From Flavobacterium cerinum (lineage in GTDB: Bacteria; Bacteroidota; Bacteroidia; Flavobacteriales; Flavobacteriaceae): a stretch of 64,000 bases of DNA. Each line of letters starts with the position of its first letter. The first letter of the stretch is position 1. Shown here in pieces: positions 8,956 to 18,057 of this stretch. The stretch is taken from the NCBI RefSeq assembly GCF_004028155.1, contig NZ_SBII01000009.1:181026-245025 (forward strand), given 5' to 3'. Under the pieces are notes generated by a model. It saw nothing but the letters and a program-made list of their open reading frames with translations. It made no database searches and was not told the DNA's origin. The translations under genes were made by a program, and so were the position numbers.

Positions 8956-10461
8956 TTACTGTTTAAGCACAGCGATTTTATCGATCTGGATATCATCGGC
9001 CCTTGAACCATCAAATTTTATAACCGATATATCAAATGCCGGCTTATTAAGTGCATCTGTATCTGTTGCTTCGTCAGTTATTTCAAAACTGAATGTTTTA
9101 GTAATTCTATGAGGTTTATTGGTATTATGAGCTACTCCGTGTTTATGGTCGGCACCAAAAAAGGTCATAAAACCTGCAAAGTATTTATTCTCCGGTGTTG
9201 CTTTCACGTTCGTAGGCAGGTTAAGATATACCTCAAAATCTCCCTTCGGTGCTTTTACAAAAGACACAGTTACAGATAGTATAAGTACCTCCCCTTTCTT
9301 ATTGCTTTTGCTAAGCAGCCTTACATTTTTACCTTTAGTATTTGGCAGAGATATCTTTATATCCTTATTTAACGCGATCTTTTTAGTAGTAGCAGAAAGC
9401 GTATCTCCTTTAGTAAAGTCCTGCACACTAAAAACAAGCAGGTCGTTTTTTTGGATCTCCTTAGCGTATACTTTGGTATCATCATAATCATAGTCCATAT
9501 TATAAAGCATGTCTACTACTTCTTCTATGGTGTACTCTACTTTTTTACCGTTCTCATCAAAAAATACATAGCTCCATGGCACTTTCTTTAATTCTTCCAG
9601 CAGTACCTTCTGGCCGTTTGGCGAGTTTGTCCATTGCTGCCATATCCTGTCAATGTTAGCGTGATGCACCCAGAAAATAGGATCGAAAGCTGCCGTGGCA
9701 ACTTCAGACATCATTCCGTAAGTATCCTGTTGCCACACATTGTTATACTTACGTTTTCCTAAAGTATCATTACCAAAACCAATATAATTGTGCATGGCAC
9801 CATGTGGCGCACGATCAATGTTTTTATTATAGAGGGCATAAGAATGATTTTCATTCAGTTTGGTTAGACTAAGTTTTCTCGTAGCATTACCACTTATAGG
9901 TATACCATTTAAAAGACTGTCTAAACGGGCAGCCTGATATAAAGCAGATGCTTTATCCCTGTACCTTTCCGGCATAGTACGGTTTTTTAAAGAATCTTCA
10001 ACGTTAGTATATCCCCAGTAAGGCAATGCAAAGTCTGAATAGCCCGACACTTTTCGAACAATTTTCTCAAAATGATAGGTATACATCCTGTGCCATACTA
10101 AAAAGTGGATCTCTTCTGCCCCGTCTTCGGTATGCGTACAATTGTTCCATGCCGCTTTAAGATCTTTATAAGTTTGATAAGAACTGCATAGTTTATTTTT
10201 GCCGTTAATTTCTTCCGGGATCCAGTGCATTGCACCCTGGTAATACCAGCTTAGCGGATCGCTGCAGTCTGTTTTTTGCATGATGGCCAAAGCCTTCTCA
10301 AGTGCTTCAACATCTTTTTGTGCTTCCGGGGAGTAAATGTTTTTTCGAACAAACCTGTGTGACTCTCCCTGTGTCAACGGGGTGTCTTTGCTTTCTTCTT
10401 TTTCTTTTTTACAGCCTGTTAAAACAAGAAGGAATAAAAAAGGATAGATAATTTTTTTCAT
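8956..10461 (-). CDS. tyrosinase / polyphenol-oxidase-like lipoprotein
   Basis: Type-3 dicopper oxidase expected to oxidise phenols to quinones. The 501-aa form starts at the ATG at 10461, giving a lipoprotein signal ending LTGC (Cys17). CuA-side histidines are H79 (GAMHW), H110 (NCTHT, with Cys108 placed as in thioether-Cys tyrosinases) or H119, and H124 (VWHRMY). CuB residues are H220 and H224 (APHGAMHNYIG) and the HH pair at 266-267 (FWVHHANIDRIW). Residues about 340-500 (GDFEVYLNLP, NKYFAGFMTFF) resemble the C-terminal domain of plant polyphenol oxidases. The gap between H110 and H124 is 5 residues longer than usual. It has its own terminator; the natural substrate is unknown. Confidence 0.88.
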   Translation of the reverse strand: MKKIIYPFLFLLVLTGCKKEKEESKDTPLTQGESHRFVRKNIYSPEAQKDVEALEKALAIMQKTDCSDPLSWYYQGAMHWIPEEINGKNKLCSSYQTYKDLKAAWNNCTHTEDGAEEIHFLVWHRMYTYHFEKIVRKVSGYSDFALPYWGYTNVEDSLKNRTMPERYRDKASALYQAARLDSLLNGIPISGNATRKLSLTKLNENHSYALYNKNIDRAPHGAMHNYIGFGNDTLGKRKYNNVWQQDTYGMMSEVATAAFDPIFWVHHANIDRIWQQWTNSPNGQKVLLEELKKVPWSYVFFDENGKKVEYTIEEVVDMLYNMDYDYDDTKVYAKEIQKNDLLVFSVQDFTKGDTLSATTKKIALNKDIKISLPNTKGKNVRLLSKSNKKGEVLILSVTVSFVKAPKGDFEVYLNLPTNVKATPENKYFAGFMTFFGADHKHGVAHNTNKPHRITKTFSFEITDEATDTDALNKPAFDISVIKFDGSRADDIQIDKIAVLKQ

Positions 10462-10617
10462 ATTATAAATGACTATTAGTTGGTGCAACTAAATTAAGCC
10501 ATCCCACAATCGTGGATACAGGTAATAATACCTGTTTTAACTTTACAAAAAACTACCTGAAAATCAATTATTTATAATCTGAACAAATAACTAGTTAAAA
10601 CAGTATTAAAGCAATGT

Positions 10618-11514
10618 TTACCTCCTAAATTCATTCTCTCTTAATTCTAGTGCTTCGGTAGAAGGTCGGTCATGTTCTAAAAGCGGGAGGCGTATTTTTT
10701 TTCCATCAAACTGCTTATAGCAGCCATCTGTTATTAAACTGCTCAAATGGATCGTATAGTCCTTATCTATGAAAAGAAGATTGCTGTCAAAAAGCCTGTG
10801 GATATCTACCCTTAATAACAACCCGTTCTGGGTATGATTAGAGTTTTTGTTTTTATATCCCTGGATATAAGCCGCCTCTAAAAGCTCCGGAATAGTTTCT
10901 CCCGTTATACAGCAGGCATTATTATAGGTCTTTAATATCTTCCCTTTAAATACACTTTGGCCATCCCTTTGTTTTATCAAAAAGACCTTATCTTCCCTTG
11001 GTTCATTCACCAATCCAAAGTCATCAGAACCAAAATTATCCTGCAGAAACGGGTCATACTGCTCAAAGCATTTAATCGTTACTATCTGCGACGGAAACTT
11101 AATATCATAATCTTCAGGATCTTTATAATCTTCTTCATCCCAAAACTCACAATTTCTCAATACAACACAGCCTATCTTATAAGAATAAGTATCTAAATTA
11201 CGCTTACCATACTTTTCACTGTTTTTATCAATATAACTTTGAATGTTCTTAATAAAATCCAGCTTGGAAGCATTTCCGTTTCTATGGCCAAATTTATTCC
11301 AGGCCAACTCAGGAGTTATATTTTCATAAGCGACAAATTCACCAAATCCTCCAATTTTTCTAATAGGAGATTTTAGCATAAAATAAAAACGGTCACCTTC
11401 TTTCAGGCCTTTTGTATTCCAGGGGGTAGGTGTCCAAAAATTTACATAAGAGCTTAGCTCATTATCTTTTAAATAACCAAACCAAGTGTTATCCGTGGGG
11501 GAAATTGCAAACAT
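10618..11514 (-). CDS. HNH-family protein with PUA-like N-terminal domain
   Basis: Protein of 298 aa, cytosolic. The C-terminal part (about 185-298) matches the HNH_2 nuclease family: NNACCITGETIPELLEAAYI, then NGLLLRVDIHRLFD. The N-terminal part (about 1-160) contains KEGDRFYFMLKSPIRKIGGF, a pattern of EVE/ASCH/PUA-like folds that in some proteins read modified bases. The residue expected to be the first catalytic His (AAHI in relatives) is Tyr216 here. Annotators usually call such proteins HNH endonuclease or putative restriction endonuclease. It stands alone, with no methylase or helicase nearby. Function as a modified-DNA nuclease is an inference, and activity is doubtful given Tyr216. 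Confidence 0.75.
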   Translation of the reverse strand: MFAISPTDNTWFGYLKDNELSSYVNFWTPTPWNTKGLKEGDRFYFMLKSPIRKIGGFGEFVAYENITPELAWNKFGHRNGNASKLDFIKNIQSYIDKNSEKYGKRNLDTYSYKIGCVVLRNCEFWDEEDYKDPEDYDIKFPSQIVTIKCFEQYDPFLQDNFGSDDFGLVNEPREDKVFLIKQRDGQSVFKGKILKTYNNACCITGETIPELLEAAYIQGYKNKNSNHTQNGLLLRVDIHRLFDSNLLFIDKDYTIHLSSLITDGCYKQFDGKKIRLPLLEHDRPSTEALELRENEFRR

Positions 11515-11710
11515 AAACCAGTAATAATTATAATTAAATGCCTAAGCAAGAAGGCCCCAAGGTAAATAATCCCATTAATACTTCGTTACGGGATTTCCGC
11601 ACTTTTTTATATTTTGTAACCAGAATTTACCGACGAACAAAAACATTGGGAGCAGCCTAAATTCCCATTTCAAAAAAAAACCCTTATTTTAGCCTGACAA
11701 AACAAACACA

Positions 11711-12568
11711 ATGATATCCGAAGCTCAATTTCAACACGAGTTAGATTTAATAATTGCTAATGCCATAAGAGAAGATGTAGGAGATGGCGATCACAGTTCG
11801 TTAGCCTGTATTCCGCCTACTGCAACAGGCAGGGCAAAGCTATTGGTAAAAGACACCGGTATACTGGCAGGCGTAGCTTTTGCAAAGAAGGTATTTGCTT
11901 ATGTAGACCCAAATCTTAAAATAGAAGTTTTTATTAATGACGGTACACCTGTAACTCATGGCGATATTGCCTTTCACGTTTCGGGAAATTCGTTAAGCAT
12001 CCTTAAATGCGAACGTCTGGTGCTTAACGCTATGCAGCGTATGAGTGCTATTGCTACAAAAACAAAAAAATATGTACAACTTTTAGAAGGTACAAATACA
12101 GGCGTTTTAGACACCCGTAAAACTACTCCGGGCATACGTGCTCTTGAAAAATGGGCAGTGAAAATAGGTGGAGGCGAAAATCACCGTTTTGCATTATATG
12201 ATATGGTAATGCTTAAAGACAATCATATCGATTTTGCAGGTGGCATTACACCTGCCATTCAAAAAACAAATGCATACCTGAAAGAAAACAACCTTGACCT
12301 TAAAATTATTGTAGAAGCACGTGATCTTCAAGAAGTACGTGAAATTATCGCCAATCCTGGTGTGCACCGTATACTTCTTGATAATTTTGATTACGATCAA
12401 ACCCGTGAAGCTGTTGCTATCATTGGCGATTACTGCCAGACGGAATCATCAGGAGGTATAAACGAAGACACGATGCGTAAATATGCCGAATGTGGTGTAG
12501 ACTATATTTCATCAGGCGCATTGACTCATTCGATATACAATATGGACTTAAGCCTAAAAGCATTTTAA
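11711..12568 (+). CDS. nadC: nicotinate-nucleotide diphosphorylase (carboxylating)
   Basis: Converts quinolinate and PRPP to nicotinate mononucleotide in de novo NAD synthesis. The 285-aa length is typical. Recognisable family segments are REDVGDGDHSS near the N-terminus, LNAMQRMSAIAT, DTRKTTPGIRALEKWAV (phosphoribosyl and quinolinate binding), GGGENHRFALYDMVMLKDNH and VEARDLQE, ending with ECGVDYISSGALTHS. The stop codon overlaps the next start by one base (TAATG), so the YihY-type gene is translationally coupled. Confidence 0.95.
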   Translation: MISEAQFQHELDLIIANAIREDVGDGDHSSLACIPPTATGRAKLLVKDTGILAGVAFAKKVFAYVDPNLKIEVFINDGTPVTHGDIAFHVSGNSLSILKCERLVLNAMQRMSAIATKTKKYVQLLEGTNTGVLDTRKTTPGIRALEKWAVKIGGGENHRFALYDMVMLKDNHIDFAGGITPAIQKTNAYLKENNLDLKIIVEARDLQEVREIIANPGVHRILLDNFDYDQTREAVAIIGDYCQTESSGGINEDTMRKYAECGVDYISSGALTHSIYNMDLSLKAF

Positions 12569-13494
12569 TGTCGAAAGAACTGGAACATAAACTGGAGCGG
12601 ATCCCTATTCTAAAATACATCGTTCGATTTGGAAAAAGTATTAAGCTTCCCTATTCTGAAGGGCTTACGCTTTACCACCTGAGCGAACTTTACATTACAG
12701 GGATTGTTAAGGGCGACCTTTCTTACCGCGCCGGAGCCATTGCATTTAGCTTCTTTATGTCGCTTTTTCCTTTTGCACTGTTTATTCTTAACCTTATACC
12801 ACACATTCCGATGGAAGGTTTTAAGGAAGATTTCATGATGTTTGTAGAAGACAATGTACCTCCCAATACTTTTGCCGCTATAAAAGGCATACTGGATGAC
12901 ATACTGCACAACAGCCAGGGAAGTCTTCTTTCTATAGGTATCCTTCTTGCCATACTGCTTATGAGTAACGGAATGAATGCCATTTTAAGTGGTTTTCAAA
13001 GCAGCATGCACATTACTATAAAACGCACATTTTTTCGCCAGTATGCATTGGCAATTGGGCTTTCGTTAGTATTTGCCATACTTTTAATTATAACCGTTGC
13101 CGTTATTGTAACCCTGGAAGTTATCATTAGCAGCCTTACATCAAGCGGACTCCTTACAGATGATGTTTACCTGCTAAAATCAGGCCGTTACATCATACTT
13201 ATTGCCATGGTGCTTACCATTACTTCAATGCTGTTTAAATTTGCTGCAGCCGAAACACGCAGTTCGGCATTTTTTAGTTACGGTTCCATATTCAGTACTG
13301 TTCTTTTTGGATTAACTTCCTATGGATTTGGAATTTACGTAGTTCGGTTTGCAAAATACAATCAGCTGTATGGGTCAATTGGCACACTACTTGTATTAAT
13401 GTTATATATATGGATCAACTGCTTTATCCTGTTATTAGGATTCGAATTAAATGCGTTAATTCATAAATTAAAAAGAAAAAATTTATATATTTAA
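12568..13494 (+). CDS. YihY/BrkB family inner-membrane protein
   Basis: Integral membrane protein of 308 aa. I chose the ATG at 12568, which overlaps the nadC stop by one base, rather than an upstream in-frame ATG inside nadC. Family features are GDLSYRAGAIAFSFFMSLFP at the first membrane segment, about six hydrophobic helices, and the C-terminal LYIWINCFILLLGFELNAL. The family was once called RNase BN by mistake and is now treated as a membrane protein or transporter of unknown substrate. The coupling to nadC is probably for expression only. Confidence 0.88.
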   Translation: MSKELEHKLERIPILKYIVRFGKSIKLPYSEGLTLYHLSELYITGIVKGDLSYRAGAIAFSFFMSLFPFALFILNLIPHIPMEGFKEDFMMFVEDNVPPNTFAAIKGILDDILHNSQGSLLSIGILLAILLMSNGMNAILSGFQSSMHITIKRTFFRQYALAIGLSLVFAILLIITVAVIVTLEVIISSLTSSGLLTDDVYLLKSGRYIILIAMVLTITSMLFKFAAAETRSSAFFSYGSIFSTVLFGLTSYGFGIYVVRFAKYNQLYGSIGTLLVLMLYIWINCFILLLGFELNALIHKLKRKNLYI

Positions 13495-13515
13495 CAAAAT
13501 TAAAAAGCATTTATT

Positions 13516-13944
13516 ATGAAGAATTACTTTTTTACATTCTTATTCGTAGCCGTAGCCGGCATCTTTTCGGTGAATGCACAGGTAACCGGAAAATGGAAAA
13601 CCATCGATGATAAAACCGGAGATGCAAAATCTATAGTTGAGATTTATGAGCAAAACGGTAAAATTTATGGTAAAGTGGTTGAAATTCTAAATCCTGCCAG
13701 GAAAAATTCTAAATGCGATAAATGCGATGGCGCAGATAAAGGCAAACCTATTGAAGGGCTTATCATTATAAAAGGCCTTAAAAAAGATGGCGACAAATAT
13801 ACCGATGGCGATATCCTTGACCCGCAAAAAGGGAAACTTTACAGCTGTACTATAAAACTGGACGGTAAAGACAAACTGGATGTAAGAGGTTACATGGGTA
13901 TATCTATGCTGGGCCGCACACAGGTTTGGCACAGGGTTAAATAA
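13516..13944 (+). CDS. DUF2147 domain secreted protein
   Basis: Small secreted protein of 142 aa with a Sec signal (MKNYFFTFLFVAVAGIFSVNAQ). The mature part fits DUF2147: VTGKWKTIDDKTGDAKSIVE, then KCDKCDGADKGKPIEGL with a CxxC pair, DGDILDPQKGKLYSC, and the closing LGRTQVWHRV. These proteins form small lipocalin-like beta-barrels in the periplasm; the ligand is unknown. The next gene is separated by a long perfect inverted repeat that serves as terminator. Confidence 0.85.
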   Translation: MKNYFFTFLFVAVAGIFSVNAQVTGKWKTIDDKTGDAKSIVEIYEQNGKIYGKVVEILNPARKNSKCDKCDGADKGKPIEGLIIIKGLKKDGDKYTDGDILDPQKGKLYSCTIKLDGKDKLDVRGYMGISMLGRTQVWHRVK

Positions 13945-13953
13945 AAAAATCAC

Positions 13954-14009
13954 ATATACAGATACAAAAAAACACTTCCTATTGGAAGTGTTTTTTTGTA
14001 TCTGTATAT
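13954..14009 (+). terminator. 26-bp perfect inverted repeat, terminator of the DUF2147 gene
   Basis: Two perfectly complementary 26-base arms (13954-13979 and 13984-14009) flank a 4-base loop. The inner stem ACACTTCC / GGAAGTGT is followed by seven T, a classic terminator. The arms extend well beyond what termination needs. Confidence 0.85.
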
Positions 14010-14063
14010 TACATTCAACTTCTGACATCTGACTTCCCAACCTCTACCCTCTTAAAAAAATCT

Positions 14064-14071
14064 TATATTTG
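14064..14071 (+). promoter_or_regulatory. candidate -7 element of priA
   Basis: TATATTTG matches TAnnTTTG and ends 17 bases before the priA ATG. No TTG is found 17-23 bases upstream, so support is partial. Confidence 0.45.
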
Positions 14072-14088
14072 TATTTCAAAACCAGTAT

Positions 14089-16536
14089 ATGCCGTTTTTC
14101 ATAGAAGTTGTACTCCCATTAGCATTACCCAAACCTTTTACCTATGCCATTACAGAAGCAGAATATGCTTTCCTGCACCCCGGCATGCGTGTGGCAGTGC
14201 CCTTTGGCAGGAACAAGATCTATACCGGCTTGGTCATTGGATTACATGAAAATCCGCCACAACTGTATGAAGCAAAAGATATTCACCAGATACTTGATGA
14301 TGCACCAATAGTAACCAAAACACAGCTCGCCCACTGGCAGTGGATAGCAACCTATTACATGTGCAGTATTGGCGAAGTATACAAATCGGCAATGCCAAGT
14401 GGTTTTCTGTTAGAAAGTGAAACTATAATCACTTCTCATAAAGACTTTGATGGAGAATCGGCCAATCTGAGCGACGAAGAATACCTGATTTATGAAGCAC
14501 TGCAAAAGCAATCTGCCCTTAAAGTAGAAGAAGTTGCAGCCATACTCAACAAAAAAACCATACTTCCTGTAATTAACAGGCTTATTGCTAAAAATGCCAT
14601 AGCCCTCCAGGAAGAGATTTCAGAGAAATACAAACCAAAAACAATACGATACATCCGTCTTCAACCTGAGTTTCTGCAGAACGATCAGCTAAACGGATTA
14701 ATGGAACTGCTATCCCGAGCTCAAAAGCAGCGTGAAGCAGTAATGCAGTATTTCCAATTACAGTCGGCAGAAAAAAAACCAGTAACCGTAAAACGGCTTG
14801 TAGAGGCGGGCACTACGGCAGCCGTAATAAAGTCATTAATAGACAAACAGATTTTTGAAGAATATCATCTTGAAGAAGACCGCGTACAGTTTGAAGGATC
14901 AGATAATGCCGGATTCGGACTTAGTTCAAAACAGCTTGAAGCATTAGAGTCGATAAAAACCAGCTTCACGAATAAAGACGTTACACTATTACACGGTATC
15001 ACCTCGAGCGGCAAGACGGAGATCTACATAAAACTCATAGAAGAATACATTGCTACAGGAAAACAGGTGCTTTACCTGCTTCCGGAAATTGCTCTTACCA
15101 CACAGCTGGTCGTTCGGCTGACGGCTTACTTTGGCAATCAGGTAGCTGTATTCCATTCAAAATATTCAAACAATGAACGCATCGAAACCTGGCAGCAGGT
15201 ATTGTCAAGTTCAGAAAAAGCCAAAGTAGTCATTGGTGCTCGATCGGCTTTATTTCTGCCTTTTCAGGATTTAGGATTGATAATTATTGATGAAGAGCAC
15301 GAACAAACATTCAAACAACAGGATCCTGCTCCACGTTATCATGCGCGTGATGCCGCTATTGTATTGGCAAATTCGCATCAGGCAAAAGTACTATTAGGAT
15401 CGGCAACACCCGGCATAGAAACCTATTATAACGCCACACATGGCAAATATGGCTATGTAGCACTAACCGAACGCTTTGGTAATGTTACCCCGCCTGAGAT
15501 TATACTTATCGATCTAAAAGATAAGTACAAGCGCAAGCGCATGACAGGGCATTTTAGTGACGAAATGATCGATGCCATTACCGAAACACTTGCACAGGAC
15601 AAGCAGGTTATACTGTTTCAAAACCGCAGAGGGTTCTCTCCCTGGGTAGAATGCATGACCTGCGGACACGTACCGCAATGTCCTCAATGCGATGTAAGCC
15701 TAACATATTATAAGTACAAAAATCAGCTGCGCTGTCATTACTGCGGGTACAATATTGCCAACCCAACTAACTGCCACAAATGCCATTCAACAGACCTGAA
15801 TACGAAAGGCTTTGGTACCGAGCAGATCGAACTGGAATTAAAAAGCATTTTCCCTGATAAAAACTCCTGGCGTATGGATCAGGACACTACACGCGGTAAA
15901 CATGGATACGAAAAAATCATTGATGCCTTTAAAAATCGGGAAATAGACATTTTAGTAGGCACACAAATGCTTGCCAAAGGCCTGCATTTTGACAATGTAG
16001 CTATGGTAGGCATACTCAATGCTGATAATATGCTGTACCAACCCGATTTCCGTGCTTTTGAAAGAGCTTACCAAATGATGGTACAGGTTGCAGGGCGTGC
16101 AGGGCGTAAAGATGTTAGGGGAAAAGTATACATACAAACCTACAATCCATTGCACAATGTTATCCGCCAGGTCACCGATAACGACTATGACGGGATGTAT
16201 AAGGAACAGGTATATGAAAGGCATAATTTTAAATACCCGCCATTTTTCAGGCTGGTAAAAATTACGCTCAGACATAAAGATTACGAAAAGTTAAAAGACG
16301 GCGCATTGTGGCTTTACAACGTGATGTCGCAAAACCTTGGTGTAACCGTACTTGGTCCGGAAGAACCGGGTATTAACAGAATAAGGAATGAGTATATTCG
16401 TACCATTATGATAAAAATACCACAAGGCACCGCACTGGGAGGTACAAAAAAATCTATCGAAAAAATAATAGCCAGCTTTGATGCCGTTCCGCAATACAGG
16501 CCAATAAGGGTAACAGCGAATGTAGACCCTTATTAA
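14089..16536 (+). CDS. priA: primosomal protein N' (replication restart helicase PriA)
   Basis: 3'-to-5' DNA helicase that reloads the replisome at abandoned forks. The 815-aa protein has the N-terminal 3'-DNA-binding domain (FIEVVLPLALPKPFTYAI), Walker A HGITSSGKTE near residue 305, the DEEH box (LIIIDEEHEQTFKQQ), a zinc-binding cysteine cluster (ECMTCGHVPQCPQCD, CHYCGYN, CHKC) and C-terminal helicase motifs (GTQMLAKGLHF, QVAGRAGR). It converges with the response regulator gene, and the two coding ends overlap by 4 bases. Confidence 0.96.
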   Translation: MPFFIEVVLPLALPKPFTYAITEAEYAFLHPGMRVAVPFGRNKIYTGLVIGLHENPPQLYEAKDIHQILDDAPIVTKTQLAHWQWIATYYMCSIGEVYKSAMPSGFLLESETIITSHKDFDGESANLSDEEYLIYEALQKQSALKVEEVAAILNKKTILPVINRLIAKNAIALQEEISEKYKPKTIRYIRLQPEFLQNDQLNGLMELLSRAQKQREAVMQYFQLQSAEKKPVTVKRLVEAGTTAAVIKSLIDKQIFEEYHLEEDRVQFEGSDNAGFGLSSKQLEALESIKTSFTNKDVTLLHGITSSGKTEIYIKLIEEYIATGKQVLYLLPEIALTTQLVVRLTAYFGNQVAVFHSKYSNNERIETWQQVLSSSEKAKVVIGARSALFLPFQDLGLIIIDEEHEQTFKQQDPAPRYHARDAAIVLANSHQAKVLLGSATPGIETYYNATHGKYGYVALTERFGNVTPPEIILIDLKDKYKRKRMTGHFSDEMIDAITETLAQDKQVILFQNRRGFSPWVECMTCGHVPQCPQCDVSLTYYKYKNQLRCHYCGYNIANPTNCHKCHSTDLNTKGFGTEQIELELKSIFPDKNSWRMDQDTTRGKHGYEKIIDAFKNREIDILVGTQMLAKGLHFDNVAMVGILNADNMLYQPDFRAFERAYQMMVQVAGRAGRKDVRGKVYIQTYNPLHNVIRQVTDNDYDGMYKEQVYERHNFKYPPFFRLVKITLRHKDYEKLKDGALWLYNVMSQNLGVTVLGPEEPGINRIRNEYIRTIMIKIPQGTALGGTKKSIEKIIASFDAVPQYRPIRVTANVDPY

Positions 16537-17228
16537 GCTTTATTAAGTGCTTTTGCCAAATCTTCTTTTTTGTTGCGGCTTAACGGTATTTTAGTATTAC
16601 CTATTTCGGCAAACTTACTATTAAAACGCTCTACCTTATCAACATTAATAATGAAAGACTTGTGCACTCTCAGAAATTTATCTTCAGGTAAATCATTTTC
16701 AAAAGATTTCATAGTAGAAAGCACTAAATGCGTCTCATCTTCAGTATTGATCTTTATATAATCACCAAAGGCTTCAATCCATTTAATTTTAGAAATAAAG
16801 ATCTTGAAGTTCTTTAAATTGCTTTTTATAAAAATAAACTCACCGTCGTCGTCTGGGTTTTCCTTTTTACGCAGATTAGATTCAATTGCTTTCTGCACGG
16901 CTTTATTAAAGCGATCCTTAGTAATGGGTTTATGCAGGTAATCAATTGCGGCATAATCAAATGCTTTGAGAGCATAATCTGACTTAGACGATACAAAGAT
17001 AATCTGTGGCCTTGTCTTGAGTCCGTCAAGCAGGTCAAAACCGCTTTGAACCGGCATTTCAATATCTAAAAACAACAGATCTACATTCTTATTAAGGATG
17101 CAGTTCCTTGTTTCAGAAGCATTGGAAAAATCGCCTACCAGCGTTAGATCCGCATGCTCATTGACCAGCTTAGCGATAGTTATCCTATGTATTGTGCTGT
17201 CATCGACAACAACACAGTTAAGTTTCAT
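16533..17228 (-). CDS. LytTR-family response regulator
   Basis: Two-component regulator of 231 aa. The receiver domain (1-120) has the phospho-acceptor in DLLFLDIEMPVQSGFDLL, the Ser of IIFVSSKSDYAL and the Lys of YLHKPITKDRF. The C-terminal LytTR DNA-binding domain (about 130-228) carries IKWIEAFGDYIKINT and FLRVHKSFIINVDKVERF. No histidine kinase is adjacent, so its partner must be encoded elsewhere. Its last codons overlap the end of priA on the opposite strand. Confidence 0.9.
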   Translation of the reverse strand: MKLNCVVVDDSTIHRITIAKLVNEHADLTLVGDFSNASETRNCILNKNVDLLFLDIEMPVQSGFDLLDGLKTRPQIIFVSSKSDYALKAFDYAAIDYLHKPITKDRFNKAVQKAIESNLRKKENPDDDGEFIFIKSNLKNFKIFISKIKWIEAFGDYIKINTEDETHLVLSTMKSFENDLPEDKFLRVHKSFIINVDKVERFNSKFAEIGNTKIPLSRNKKEDLAKALNKA

Positions 17229-17337
17229 TGGCAGCTTGGTTATAAATGTTTAGTAAAATTTTAAGGTCTGGTTTTGGATGAATACAAATATAAAGAAAAA
17301 ATCAACTTTTTAACAGTTAAAAAATCAATTTTAGATG

Positions 17338-17367
17338 TTGCACATTAAATATAATTCACTATTTTTG
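17338..17367 (+). promoter_or_regulatory. promoter of the rpsF-rpsR-rplI operon
   Basis: TTG (17338-17340), 19 bases, then TATTTTTG (17360-17367) matches the Bacteroidota consensus exactly. It lies 33 bases before the rpsF ATG. Confidence 0.85.
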
Positions 17368-17400
17368 CACCCAATTTTATAACAAATAAATATTCTTATT

Positions 17401-17742
17401 ATGAATCACTATGAAACTGTTTTCATCTTGAATCCCGTTTTATCTGAAGCCCAGGTAAAGGAAACAGTAAGTAAGTTTGAAGATTATCTTACTTCTAAAG
17501 GAGCCGAGTTTGTATCGAAAGAAGACTGGGGCCTTAAAAAACTAGCTTACGAAATCCAAAACAAAAAAAGCGGATTTTACACATTATTAGAGTTCAAAGC
17601 TCCTGGAGACATCCTTATCGGTTTTGAAACTGAATTCCGTCGTGACGAAAGAGTTATGCGTTTCTTAACTGTAAGCCTTGACAAACACGCGATTTCTTGG
17701 GCAGAGAGAAGAAGAGAAAAACTAAAATCTAAAGCAAACTAA
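17401..17742 (+). CDS. rpsF: 30S ribosomal protein S6
   Basis: Small-subunit ribosomal protein of 113 aa that pairs with S18 on the platform of the 30S subunit. It starts MNHYETVFILNPVLSE and includes DWGLKKLAYEIQNKKSGFY and RRDERVMRFLTVSLDKHA, all typical of S6. It is first in the S6-S18-L9 operon, 3 bases before rpsR. Many bacteria have ssb or priB between these genes; here there is none. Confidence 0.97.
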   Translation: MNHYETVFILNPVLSEAQVKETVSKFEDYLTSKGAEFVSKEDWGLKKLAYEIQNKKSGFYTLLEFKAPGDILIGFETEFRRDERVMRFLTVSLDKHAISWAERRREKLKSKAN

Positions 17743-17745
17743 GTT

Positions 17746-18042
17746 ATGTCTACAATAGAGCAATCAGCTAAAGGCAAAAAAGACGGAGATATCAGATATC
17801 TTACGCCTTTAAACATAGAGACGAACAAGACTAAAAAGTATTGCCGTTTTAAAAAATCAGGTATTAAATATATCGATTACAAAGATCCAGACTTCTTATT
17901 GAAATTCGTGAATGAGCAAGGTAAAATCCTTCCTCGTCGTTTAACAGGTACTTCTTTAAAATACCAAAGAAAAGTTTCTGTAGCGGTAAAAAGAGCACGT
18001 CACTTAGCATTAATGCCTTACGTGGCGGATTTATTAAAATAA
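17746..18042 (+). CDS. rpsR: 30S ribosomal protein S18
   Basis: Binding partner of S6 in the 30S platform, 98 aa. Family segments are [39 protein letters not shown] and the basic C-terminal [11 protein letters not shown]. It has a longer N-terminal leader than the E. coli form. It sits 3 bases after rpsF and 15 before rplI. Confidence 0.97.
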   Translation: MSTIEQSAKGKKDGDIRYLTPLNIETNKTKKYCRFKKSGIKYIDYKDPDFLLKFVNEQGKILPRRLTGTSLKYQRKVSVAVKRARHLALMPYVADLLK

Positions 18043-18057
18043 TAACGAGTCAATATT

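Noticed and set aside
10618..11514. Complete restriction-modification or defence island around the HNH gene
   Set aside because: The neighbours are a tyrosinase and nadC; no methylase, helicase, toxin or other defence gene is near.
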